From: Holophagae bacterium
GTDB lineage: Bacteria > Acidobacteriota > Holophagae > Acanthopleuribacterales > Acanthopleuribacteraceae
Assembly: GCA_030429565.1 (NCBI GenBank)
Contig: JAUIFE010000001.1
Location: 744,001 to 808,000, forward strand
Direction: 5' to 3'
Length of the DNA stretch: 64,000 bases
The notes beneath the pieces were generated by a model that had not been told where the DNA came from, made no database searches, and saw only the letters and a list, made by a program, of their open reading frames with translations. Positions 52,480 to 60,147 of the stretch are shown here, piece after piece. The translations under genes were made by a program, and so were the position numbers. Each line of letters begins with the position of its first letter. Within the stretch, counting starts at the first letter, position 1.

Positions 52480-52752
52480 TTAGCCCCCGGACAGCGCTTG
52501 CACGATAAAAACCTTGGATTGCGGCGTCAGCGGGTCACTGAGGCCGACCCGATCACGGACCATCACCTCGTCAACGAAGATGTTCACGTGTTGCCGCAGG
52601 CGGCCTTGGTCGTCAACCAAATAAGACGCCAATTTGGGCAGACGCTGATCCAGCGCTGCAACCAGCGCAGCGACGGTATCAGCGGACACCTCGGTCGGTT
52701 CCAAGTCGGGAAAAAACCGTTTTAAATTACGGGTAAATTCTACAAAGGCCAT
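52480..52752 (-). CDS. MoaD/ThiS-like beta-grasp protein
   Basis: 90 residues ending in Gly-Gly (VQALSGG), the mark of a sulfur-carrier or ubiquitin-like protein whose C-terminus is adenylated and converted to thiocarboxylate. The central segment SYLVDDQGRLRQHVNIFVDEVMVRDRVGLSDPL is typical of the MoaD-like family rather than ThiS. First gene of the operon with the propeller and BtrH-like genes. No MoeB/ThiF-type activating enzyme or MoaE is in the window, so its use in molybdopterin synthesis is not supported; a dedicated sulfur-transfer or conjugation role is possible. Confidence 0.85.
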   Translation of the reverse strand: MAFVEFTRNLKRFFPDLEPTEVSADTVAALVAALDQRLPKLASYLVDDQGRLRQHVNIFVDEVMVRDRVGLSDPLTPQSKVFIVQALSGG

Positions 52753-52928
52753 GACGCCAGCTTAGCCTAACCACCTTCCGAATGGCAGGAAAAATTTCAG
52801 AATTGCCCGTTCCCGCACGATCGCGACCCACAATTGCGTGGAAAAGTTCGGAACATCGCGGCCATGCGCATGGCTTTTCTTTTTCCTACCACGAAAAAAC
52901 ACGAAAAGCAGGTGCTTTGACTTCTGCT

Positions 52929-53022
52929 TAAGAACCGTTCTCTCGATCCAGACTTTTGCGTCATGGCCGAAGTTAACCAACAAGCCAAGCCGCATCTCGG
53001 TCACTTTGAGGCAGTTGATCAC
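52929..53022 (-). pseudogene. Remnant of a GxxExxY-family protein (C-terminal end)
   Basis: A short minus-strand stretch translates to VINCLKVTEMRLGLLVNFG followed by VWIERTVL. This closely fits the C-terminal signature of GxxExxY proteins (PD-(D/E)XK-like, typically EAQ.iNYLKAtg...GLLiNFG). The upstream frame is broken by a stop directly before it and no N-terminal half remains. The 443-base gap around it between the MoaD-like gene and ssrA holds no intact gene. The remnant is too short for certainty. Confidence 0.5.
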
Positions 53023-53195
53023 CTAAGTTTTGTGTTCCGGCCCAATTCTGATCCGCCCCTCGCAGATAAAGATAAACTACGTGGATCGCCCACTTTTTCT
53101 CAAACAACTATATTCAAACAACCTATACCCATTCGTGCATCATCGTGTATTTTGTGGATCAAACGCTTCATACCCCCGACCGGCCCATAAAACAG

Positions 53196-53233
53196 AAAAC
53201 CCGCCGCACAACCGAGTGGTTTGTGGGCGGGTT
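53196..53233 (-). terminator. Rho-independent terminator of ssrA
   Basis: On the minus strand the stem AAACCCGCC-CACAAACC / GGTTGTG-CGGCGGGTTT has a four-base loop and is followed by TTCTGTTTT. It lies 15 bases past the tmRNA 3' end. Confidence 0.85.
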
Positions 53234-53248
53234 TGCTTGGGTGTGAAG

Positions 53249-53593
53249 TGGAGACGCCGGGACTTGAACCCGGGTCCGAGAACCTTCCCCATCAGCGTTT
53301 ACGTGCGTTTTCTCAGTTTAAAGTGTCGGATGAACAAGGCTAACCGAGAACAAAACTCATTCAACCCCACCAAGTAAATCTCGCGCCCCGTTCCCCTGGT
53401 CCAGAACGGTTTGCCAGCCCACTAAATATGACAATCAATTCGGCGCTGTGAGCCTCGCTTCATGATCGGCTACCGTTTAATTAAGCAGCTAAAGCGTAGT
53501 TGTTGCCAACTAGAAAGGTGTGGCTTTTAACGAGTACCACGGCTCGACACGTGACTCATGGTTCTTGAATTCCCGTCGAAACCTGTCGTCCCC
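53249..53593 (-). ncRNA. ssrA: tmRNA (transfer-messenger RNA)
   Basis: About 345 bases on the minus strand. The 5' end reads GGGGACGACAGGTTTCGACGG, the conserved tmRNA start, and its first seven bases pair with CGTCTCC at the 3' end. The T-arm GGACCCGGGTTCAAGTCC is tRNA-like. The tag reading frame is at 53507-53481: GGC AAC AAC TAC GCT TTA GCT GCT TAA, following a TAGTT resume context. It gives GNNYALAA, so the added tag would be A-GNNYALAA. CCA is not encoded. tmRNA with SmpB rescues stalled ribosomes; the ALAA end targets products to proteases such as ClpXP and Lon. Confidence 0.95.
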
Positions 53594-53648
53594 CGGGTGC
53601 GAATCGCAGCCAACGAGCATTGTAGATGCAACGCGAGCGCGAAAGTTT

Positions 53649-53677
53649 ATTTTAAAATTGGCGCACGCTGCTGTCAA
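53649..53677 (-). promoter_or_regulatory. Promoter of ssrA
   Basis: Consensus TTGACA and TAAAAT on the minus strand with a 17-base spacer. The start would fall near 53642, giving a leader of about 50 bases to be removed in maturation. A second -10-like TACAAT (53624-53619) lies closer to the mature end. Confidence 0.65.
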
Positions 53678-53866
53678 TGAATCATCTGCATGCCTGCCAA
53701 TTCTCGGTCAAACCCCAGTGCCGACGGCGGCGAAGGTTTTGATCCTTATCAATACACATACAAGCAGACGGGGAAAACCCCTTTCGGCTCCCCAAAGACT
53801 AAACCAAAAACGCCCCTATCTCGTTGATTCCCCGTCATCTTGAACCTGGACAGGAGTTCCCCCACC

Positions 53867-55333
53867 ATGCACCCAGCTTATTCACGGTTGTTGCTCGGAC
53901 TCTGCTTGTGTTGCAGCGTCGTGCACGCCGCCGATCCACTTCGTCTCGAAGGCTTACCACTGCAACTCGAGTGGCTCGACCTCAATGGCGACCAGCGGCT
54001 TGATCTTGTCGCCCTGCTCATTCGCACCCAAGTCGAAGGCACCTTCGATACAAGCTATGAAGCCGGCGGTATTCGCGGCTTCTACCAGGAAGAAACCTCC
54101 AAAGAAAAATTTTTAGCGACCTACCTTCAAAACGACGACGGCTTTCGCGCCGGCCCCGTGCTAGAACTCGGCCGCGAAACGGTCTTCGGGTTCGCTTTGG
54201 AACAGCGCGAGCCGGCCCGCCTGGCCCTGTGGCGCCAAAACAAACTCCAACTATTCGATTGGCACGAGGACCAGTGGCACGCCGGCGCGGAACAAGCCAC
54301 GCCCGGTTTCTTGGGCGAACAACTGATCGCCGGCAGCGACTTTCAGTTTTGGCACAAAACGCCCCAAGGCACCTTTTGGCTGGTTCCCGATATCAACGGC
54401 CTTCACATTCTTAAACCAGACCAGGCGTTTTCGACCTCGTTTCTGGCTTACCCCTTAATTTCACAAGACAGTGTCATTCGTGGCGGCGATCAACACCAAA
54501 TCAAGATCAGCCTGCCGCGTTTCGCCGATGTCGACCGCGACGCCGTGCCCGAGATGTTGTTCGAAAACGAAGAAGGCGCGGCGGCTTTCACGCTGGCGGC
54601 CGATGATCGCACCTGGACCCACTACGGCAAAGGTCTGTTAGCGGACTTCAACAACGACGGACTGTTGGACAAACTGGAAGTGCTCGAGGAAACGGACGTT
54701 GACGGGCTCAAGGATCTGAAAAAAGTGAAAAGTCACGTTCAAATCCTGCCAGGCACCGGCCCGCTCGAATTTGGCGATAAACCGCTGGCCGATCAATGGA
54801 TGGCCGGCTGGGTCATTCCCCAAGACGACAATGGCATTTTCATGCCCGAGCCTTTTCTAGACCTCAACCGCGACGGCCGCCTAGATCTCGCCGGCATCGC
54901 CATGCGCCTCAACTTCTGGCAGGTCGCTAAGGTGGCCACCATCGGCCGCATTCGCATTAAGTTCCTACTCCACCTCTCGCAACAAAAAGAGGACGGCTCG
55001 TTTCAGGAGCTCAACGGCAGCCCGTTCGAATTCTCCTGGCGACTCAATATCCGCAAGTTGCGTTTACCCGATTTCGCCCAGGTCACAGGTGATATCGACG
55101 GCAACCGCTGGACGGATTTAATGGTTCAAAAGGACGACCATATTGCGATCACACCCATCAACGAGACTGGCATTGCCTTAGACCAGACTTGGAAGGTCAA
55201 GCTACCGCGCGCCATGCGCGAACCGGACCAAGTTTTTGCGCGTGACCTCAACAACGACCAACGCGACGAAATCGTGGTGGTCAAGCTGGGCCGCAACCAT
55301 ACTTTATTAAATACATGGGAGTACGGACGATGA
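53867..55333 (+). CDS. Exported FG-GAP/VCBS-type repeat protein (first of a coupled pair)
   Basis: 488 residues from ATG 53867 (AGGAG ten bases before; the frame also has an upstream TTG). Signal peptide YSRLLLGLCLCCSVVHAA. Repeated calcium-loop-like motifs of the FG-GAP kind: DLNGDQRLDLVALL, DVDRDAVPEMLF, DFNNDGLLDKLEV, DLNRDGRLDLAGI, DIDGNRWTDLMV, DLNNDQRDEIVVV. This indicates a seven-bladed propeller in the periplasm or outside. No catalytic motif is seen. Its stop overlaps the start of the next gene, which is a paralogue. Confidence 0.82.
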   Translation: MHPAYSRLLLGLCLCCSVVHAADPLRLEGLPLQLEWLDLNGDQRLDLVALLIRTQVEGTFDTSYEAGGIRGFYQEETSKEKFLATYLQNDDGFRAGPVLELGRETVFGFALEQREPARLALWRQNKLQLFDWHEDQWHAGAEQATPGFLGEQLIAGSDFQFWHKTPQGTFWLVPDINGLHILKPDQAFSTSFLAYPLISQDSVIRGGDQHQIKISLPRFADVDRDAVPEMLFENEEGAAAFTLAADDRTWTHYGKGLLADFNNDGLLDKLEVLEETDVDGLKDLKKVKSHVQILPGTGPLEFGDKPLADQWMAGWVIPQDDNGIFMPEPFLDLNRDGRLDLAGIAMRLNFWQVAKVATIGRIRIKFLLHLSQQKEDGSFQELNGSPFEFSWRLNIRKLRLPDFAQVTGDIDGNRWTDLMVQKDDHIAITPINETGIALDQTWKVKLPRAMREPDQVFARDLNNDQRDEIVVVKLGRNHTLLNTWEYGR

Positions 55334-56733
55334 GGTTGTCTCAAAACATTACCGGCATGACACGCCTGATTTGGGTGGTCACGCTCGTCAATGCAACAAT
55401 GGCGTTGGCGGCAACGGGACCGACCCAGACACAAACGATTGAATTGGGTACCGAAATGTTGAGCCCACGCGTGATTTGGCAAGATCTCAACGGCGACGGT
55501 CGCCAGGATATTTGGGTCGTCGACCAACACCGCCGCGCCGCAAACGACCGCATGTGGGCGGCCCTCGCCGACACACCCAACCAACTTGAAGAGTTGCGCT
55601 TTGACCCCTTCCCCGGAAAAATTTTCCCGCGCTACATCGACCAACAGTTTCAAGTGTGCGCTTACAGCCAAGGGGTGCTTTGGACGTTCGCGAACGGCCA
55701 GGGTTGGCACGTCGCCCACGATTTCAACCAAACCGATCAAGTACGCCCCGGGATGGGCCTGGTTCCGCTCAAAAACGATTGGATGCTGGCAACGGCACGC
55801 GGCTACCTGATTTTAAGGCAGGGCTGCGTACTCGCCGATTTGAACGCGCCGCCGGCGGTTGATATCAGCAACAGACGCATGCAGTTAACCTACCCGATCC
55901 CCCAACCAACGGCAGACCCGAACCGACTAGCATCACGCCCAATCGCCATCCCTCAAGCCGGTGAAATTCGGTTTTGGACAGCGGAGAGAAAGGGCGAGGT
56001 TTGGCAGGCCGCCGCGAAAAGCCTCCTGTTCCCCGACGGCTTGCAGCCGATGCGTCACCAGATTGGCGACCTCAACGGCGACGATGCCATGGATTTGGTC
56101 ATCCTGGCGATGCCTTCCAAGAAGTTATCTTTATTTGGCGAACTTTCGATTCTGATCTACTTGGGCGACGGCCAGGGCGGCTGGGAAACCAACGCCTCCC
56201 AACAATTCAAAAGCAAGCAGAACTTCTGGCAAACCGGCCCAATTGAGATGGACCGCGACGGCCTCCGCCTTTACTACTACAAAGGTATTTTGCGCTCGAT
56301 TTTCCGCGCCGACACCTATCGTTGGAACGAGGCCGGCTACATCGAACCCAAACCGGTCGTGGCACGCTGGACGCAACCTGACGGCGATCGTGGCTTCATT
56401 AACCTCGATTGGGACCTCAATCATGACGGCCGCCGGGATTTGTTACTGCGCGGCGAAGACGGTCTGCAGGTTTTCTACCGTCAGAAGGGCGATCATCCCT
56501 TCGACAAAAAGGCGACGCGAATCCTGTCATCCAAAACAAGCAGCAACAGTGGTGTCTCAATTGAAATTGGCGCCGATTTCGAAACCACCACGGCGATCCA
56601 AGGTTTAGACCAACCGAACCAGCTCACCCACGACAAGGCCGCCTTCATCGGCGACGCCGAGGGAAACCTCTGGATTTGGCGGCTAGAACGCAGCCTCAAC
56701 GGCCCCTGGCTGCTAGAAGGCGAACGTCAATAA
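55330..56733 (+). CDS. Exported FG-GAP/VCBS-type repeat protein (second of a coupled pair)
   Basis: 467 residues starting at ATG 55330, which overlaps the previous stop as ATGA and has GGGAG eight bases before it; an in-frame ATG at 55315 adds five residues. Hydrophobic leader MTRLIWVVTLVNATMALAA. Calcium-loop motifs DLNGDGRQDIWVV, DLNGDDAMDLVILA and DLNHDGRRDLLLRG give an FG-GAP propeller. Coupled translation and shared architecture suggest the two products are made in equal amounts and may assemble. Function unknown. Confidence 0.82.
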   Translation: MRLSQNITGMTRLIWVVTLVNATMALAATGPTQTQTIELGTEMLSPRVIWQDLNGDGRQDIWVVDQHRRAANDRMWAALADTPNQLEELRFDPFPGKIFPRYIDQQFQVCAYSQGVLWTFANGQGWHVAHDFNQTDQVRPGMGLVPLKNDWMLATARGYLILRQGCVLADLNAPPAVDISNRRMQLTYPIPQPTADPNRLASRPIAIPQAGEIRFWTAERKGEVWQAAAKSLLFPDGLQPMRHQIGDLNGDDAMDLVILAMPSKKLSLFGELSILIYLGDGQGGWETNASQQFKSKQNFWQTGPIEMDRDGLRLYYYKGILRSIFRADTYRWNEAGYIEPKPVVARWTQPDGDRGFINLDWDLNHDGRRDLLLRGEDGLQVFYRQKGDHPFDKKATRILSSKTSSNSGVSIEIGADFETTTAIQGLDQPNQLTHDKAAFIGDAEGNLWIWRLERSLNGPWLLEGERQ

Positions 56734-56773
56734 GGCAGGCTTACCCGCGCCAAAAATACCTAAAAATGCCCAT

Positions 56774-56809
56774 AAAAAAAGACCCGGTTTGATCCGGGTC
56801 TTTTTTTTA
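56774..56809. terminator. Bidirectional terminator between the FG-GAP pair and rpmE2
   Basis: Perfect stem AAAGACCCGG / CCGGGTCTTT with a six-base loop, flanked by seven A before and eight T after. It serves both convergent transcripts. Confidence 0.92.
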
Positions 56810-56889
56810 ATCGGTAGGCCGTGCACGGAACGGGTAGTTCGTCGCCTGATAGGGCGGCACGGCCAATCGTTAAGCCTGTCAGAAAAAAA

Positions 56890-57135
56890 TTACTTCTTGC
56901 GGCCGTATTTACGACGGAAGCGCTCAACGCGACCTTCGGTGTCAACCAGTTTCTGGTTACCAGTCCAGAAGGGGTGGCTGTCGGAAGTGATCTCGAGACG
57001 GATCTCGTAATGCTTCACGCCGTCAATGTCCCGCTCGATGTCGGATTTCATAGTAGAACCGGTAACGAACTCGGCACCAGTACTGGAATCAACGAAAACG
57101 ACGGGATGGTACTCTGGATGAACGTCTGACTTCAT
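56890..57135 (-). CDS. rpmE2: Ribosomal protein L31, type B (zinc-free)
   Basis: 81 residues from ATG 57135 (MKSDVHPEYHPVVFVDSSTG). The four Cys of zinc-type L31 are absent, and the length and sequence (SDSHPFWTGNQKLVDTEGRVERFRRKYG) are those of type B. In many bacteria type B replaces the zinc form under zinc limitation; here no zinc form or Zur site is visible in the window, so it may be the only copy. Last gene of the minus-strand housekeeping group, about 160 bases after cdsA. Confidence 0.97.
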   Translation of the reverse strand: MKSDVHPEYHPVVFVDSSTGAEFVTGSTMKSDIERDIDGVKHYEIRLEITSDSHPFWTGNQKLVDTEGRVERFRRKYGRKK

Positions 57136-57292
57136 CAAAAACCCCAATGTTACTTGTAATTTCTCGCGTAAACCGGATTGCGGGGGGTTGTAGGCCAAGC
57201 CTACCGAGACGCGAACCGTTCGATTATGCCAACACCCAAACCCAATGTCATCAAAAAAATCAAAAAACTTGCGTTTTCAATCGACCGACGTC

Positions 57293-58135
57293 TTAGGCTA
57301 AGTGCAACACCACATAACGCATGTAAAGGAAATAAACCGGCGCGGTGAGAAACACGGAATCAATGCGGTCCAAAATGCCGCCGTGGCCAGGGAACAAACT
57401 GCCGGAATCCTTGATCTCACTCCCCCGTTTCCAAGTGGACTCAATCAAATCACCAAAGAATCCCAGCCCCCCAAAGATGACGGTCAGGTAAACCAAGTCC
57501 AGGTACGAGAGCTCGGGCAAGAACCAAAACTTGCCGATTAAACCGGCAACAAAACAGCCAATTCCGTTGGCCAGGGTACCTTCCACTGTTTTGCCGGGCG
57601 AAATCACCGGCGCCACTTTATTCTTGCCAAACAACGAGCCGCCGATATAGGCAAACGAATCGCCGAACCACACCTGCATGATGAAAAACACCAACAACAG
57701 GCGACCGAGCATATCCCCTTCGTGGCTACTGATTTGGAAGATGTGCGCAATTGAAACCAACGCTAAACCGAGATACGCGGCACCCACGAGGCAAATGCCA
57801 ACTTGGGGTAAGGTTGCTTTCATCTCCCGCGGCGGCACCAAGGAAGTCAAGGTTGCCATAGCGACAACGGCATAGGGAATCCACTCAAGACGGAAGAAGG
57901 GAAAGTAAATGTTGGCAATGCCGGCAAACACGGCAAAAAAAACAGGCAGTTTAAACAGACGAAAGCCAAAACCCTCGGCAATGCGCTCAAACTCTTGCAC
58001 ACCCAAAATACACAGGCCGACCAAGAGCACATGAAAAAAAACCTTGGGCAGAAAGAAAATAAAAACCACCAAGACAGCAATGGCCACGAAAGCGGTGCCG
58101 GCACGACGCCCCAAGGTTTTCATGTTTAAGGCCAT
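57293..58135 (-). CDS. cdsA: Phosphatidate cytidylyltransferase
   Basis: 280 residues, about eight membrane helices. It makes CDP-diacylglycerol from phosphatidate and CTP at the inner membrane. The signature near the C-terminus is KRGSEIKDSGSLFPGHGGILDRIDS, with the metal-binding Asp residues, and KVAPVISPGKTVEGTLANG precedes it. Its ATG overlaps the uppS stop by one base (TGATG). The uppS-cdsA order is conserved in many bacteria. A Met four codons on is an alternative start. Confidence 0.96.
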   Translation of the reverse strand: MALNMKTLGRRAGTAFVAIAVLVVFIFFLPKVFFHVLLVGLCILGVQEFERIAEGFGFRLFKLPVFFAVFAGIANIYFPFFRLEWIPYAVVAMATLTSLVPPREMKATLPQVGICLVGAAYLGLALVSIAHIFQISSHEGDMLGRLLLVFFIMQVWFGDSFAYIGGSLFGKNKVAPVISPGKTVEGTLANGIGCFVAGLIGKFWFLPELSYLDLVYLTVIFGGLGFFGDLIESTWKRGSEIKDSGSLFPGHGGILDRIDSVFLTAPVYFLYMRYVVLHLA

Positions 58136-58926
58136 CAGATGCCCCCAAAGCGCCGGTGGCGTGTTTGGTACTCCAACACGGCACGATACAAATCGGCGCG
58201 GCCAAAATCAGGCCAAAGGGTCGGTGTCACGTAGATTTCCGAATAGGCGATTTGCCACAACAAAAAGTTGGAAATACGCAGTTCACCACTGGTTCGAATG
58301 ACCAAATCGGGGTCGGGCTGGCCACTGGTCGACAAGTAACGCTCAAACTGGGCGTCGTCGATCGTGGCGGGATCGACGCCGTCGGCGGCGGCGGCCCGAA
58401 AGGCGTGCAAAATGTCGTTGCGGCCGGAGTAATTGACGGCAATGTTAAAACACATGCCCTGGTTGTCACGGCAATCGTGAAAAACGGTCGCAATATCGCG
58501 CTGAATCCCCGGCGACAACTCGTGAACCGCGCCAATCACCTTCACGCGCAAATTGTGCTTTTGCACCGTTTTTAATTCAACACGCAGGAATTGTCGTAAC
58601 AGCGCCATCAAGGTGCCGGTTTCTTCCGGCGGCCGCTTCCAATTCTCGGTGCTAAAGGCGTACAGCGTCAGGTGCTTAATGCCGAGGTCGACACAACCTT
58701 CAACGGTTTGGCGTACCGCCGGAATGGCGGCTTTGTGGCCCTTGATGCGCGAGAATTGACGCTTTTTAGCCCAACGCCCATTGCCATCCATAATGACGGC
58801 AATGTGTTGCGGCAATCGCGAAAAGTCGATGCGTTGATGCAGAAGCTGTTCCTCGCGCGAGAGTTTTAACTGCGAGGGGACGTAAGGCACTGCAGTTGAT
58901 GAAGATGAATCAAGCGAATGGGACAA
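58135..58926 (-). CDS. uppS: Undecaprenyl diphosphate synthase (cis-prenyltransferase)
   Basis: 263 residues if it starts at TTG 58926, which has AAGG nine bases before; the frame is open to 59019 and the start is uncertain. Adds eight isoprene units to farnesyl diphosphate to make the lipid carrier for peptidoglycan. Motifs: HIAVIMDGNGRWAKKR with the catalytic Asp and Asn, LTLYAFSTENWKRP, NIAVNYSGRNDI, PDPDLVIRTSGELRISNFLLWQIAYSE. An N-terminal extension of about 35 polar residues precedes the core. Overlaps cdsA by one base. Confidence 0.95.
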   Translation of the reverse strand: MSHSLDSSSSTAVPYVPSQLKLSREEQLLHQRIDFSRLPQHIAVIMDGNGRWAKKRQFSRIKGHKAAIPAVRQTVEGCVDLGIKHLTLYAFSTENWKRPPEETGTLMALLRQFLRVELKTVQKHNLRVKVIGAVHELSPGIQRDIATVFHDCRDNQGMCFNIAVNYSGRNDILHAFRAAAADGVDPATIDDAQFERYLSTSGQPDPDLVIRTSGELRISNFLLWQIAYSEIYVTPTLWPDFGRADLYRAVLEYQTRHRRFGGI

Positions 58927-59140
58927 AATAAGGTACCTTAAATAAAATGAATCACAGCCATCCAGGGCCGTCCCAGTAGGGTTTTCCGCCAAGTCATTGG
59001 CTTTTCGCGCCCAGATCACGCCCGCACATCGCGGCGGTTATCTGGCGAAACAGGCGAATTTTCAAACCCACGCGCCAAATTCTAACCTGAAAACACCGAA
59101 GTTAGCGAACGGTTTTCTCCCGGGAAAAGCACCGGCCCGA

Positions 59141-60103
59141 TTAGAGCGGCGCATCGACCTGCACCAGGATCTCACGGAAGATCTGGCGGGCGTTTTCGTC
59201 GGGGTCCACGTTGGTGAGAACCTGGGCGTGGTTGAGTGTCACGCGGTGACCACACACCAGAGGCGTCAGCTCGCGCACATCATCGGGTGTCACGTAATCG
59301 CGTTGGCGCACCACAGCCAGTCCCTGGCAGGCGCGATACAAAGCTTGGCCGCCACGGGGCGACACGCCCACTTGAACAGCGGCATGCTCACGACTGGCGG
59401 CAACGACGCTGTATATAAAATCCATCACCTCTTCAGCCACGTGCACCGAACGCGTAAACTTCTGAATGCGTGCCAATTGCTCTAAGCTCAGGTCCACTTG
59501 CTGTACTTCCGGGCGAATATAATCGCCGCGCAACACGCGTTTTTCCAAAGCCGCACTGGGATAACCCAAACTGATTTTCATCAAGAAACGGTCCAGTTGG
59601 GATTCCGGTAACGGAAAGGTCCCGTAGTTGTCTTTACTGTTTTGGGTGGCCAGCACAAAAAACGGCTGTGGCAACGGCAGTGTTTGGCCGTCATGACTGA
59701 TTTGTCCGTCGTGCATCGCTTCCAGCAAGGCGCTCTGTGTTTTGGGGTTGGCACGGTTAATTTCATCGGCAAGCAGGATATGGGTGAAAATGGGGCCGCG
59801 ATTGAATTCAAAGCGACCGCTCCCCTGCTGGAACACCGTGACACCAATCAAATCGGACGGTAACAAATCGCTGGTGAATTGGACCCGCTTAAAATCAGCG
59901 CCCAAGGCGTAAGCCAAGCTTTTGGCCAGCGTGGTTTTGCCGACGCCGGGCACATCTTCAATGAGCAAGTGCCCCTCGGCCAAAATGCAAGCCACCGCAA
60001 ATTCTAACTTGCGGCGTTTCCCCAACAAACTCTGTTCAAGACGCGAAATCAACTGTTGAACCCGTTGGTAAGGCGTAGCCGGGGCGGGACGCGAATCACT
60101 CAT
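59141..60103 (-). CDS. MoxR-family AAA+ ATPase
   Basis: 320 residues. Walker A EDVPGVGKTTLAK, Walker B HILLADEINRANPKTQSALLEAM, sensor 1 FFVLATQN, and an arginine-finger segment LDRFLMKI, all typical of MoxR. The C-terminal lid carries RGGQALYRACQGLAVVRQRDYVTPDDV. MoxR proteins are chaperones that usually act with VWA-domain proteins and a DUF58 protein; neither partner is beside it, unlike the common arrangement. It lies 44 bases after rnj and 214 bases before uppS on the same strand. Confidence 0.95.
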   Translation of the reverse strand: MSDSRPAPATPYQRVQQLISRLEQSLLGKRRKLEFAVACILAEGHLLIEDVPGVGKTTLAKSLAYALGADFKRVQFTSDLLPSDLIGVTVFQQGSGRFEFNRGPIFTHILLADEINRANPKTQSALLEAMHDGQISHDGQTLPLPQPFFVLATQNSKDNYGTFPLPESQLDRFLMKISLGYPSAALEKRVLRGDYIRPEVQQVDLSLEQLARIQKFTRSVHVAEEVMDFIYSVVAASREHAAVQVGVSPRGGQALYRACQGLAVVRQRDYVTPDDVRELTPLVCGHRVTLNHAQVLTNVDPDENARQIFREILVQVDAPL

Positions 60104-60147
60104 GCAAACCTCGTTGTGAAACCTAGAAGATCTGGAGCGGGCGGTCG

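Noticed and set aside
53030..53377. Plus-strand frame containing WRRRDLNPGP
   Set aside because: This peptide is the known antisense translation of a tRNA-like T-arm; it comes from the 3' end of tmRNA on the other strand.
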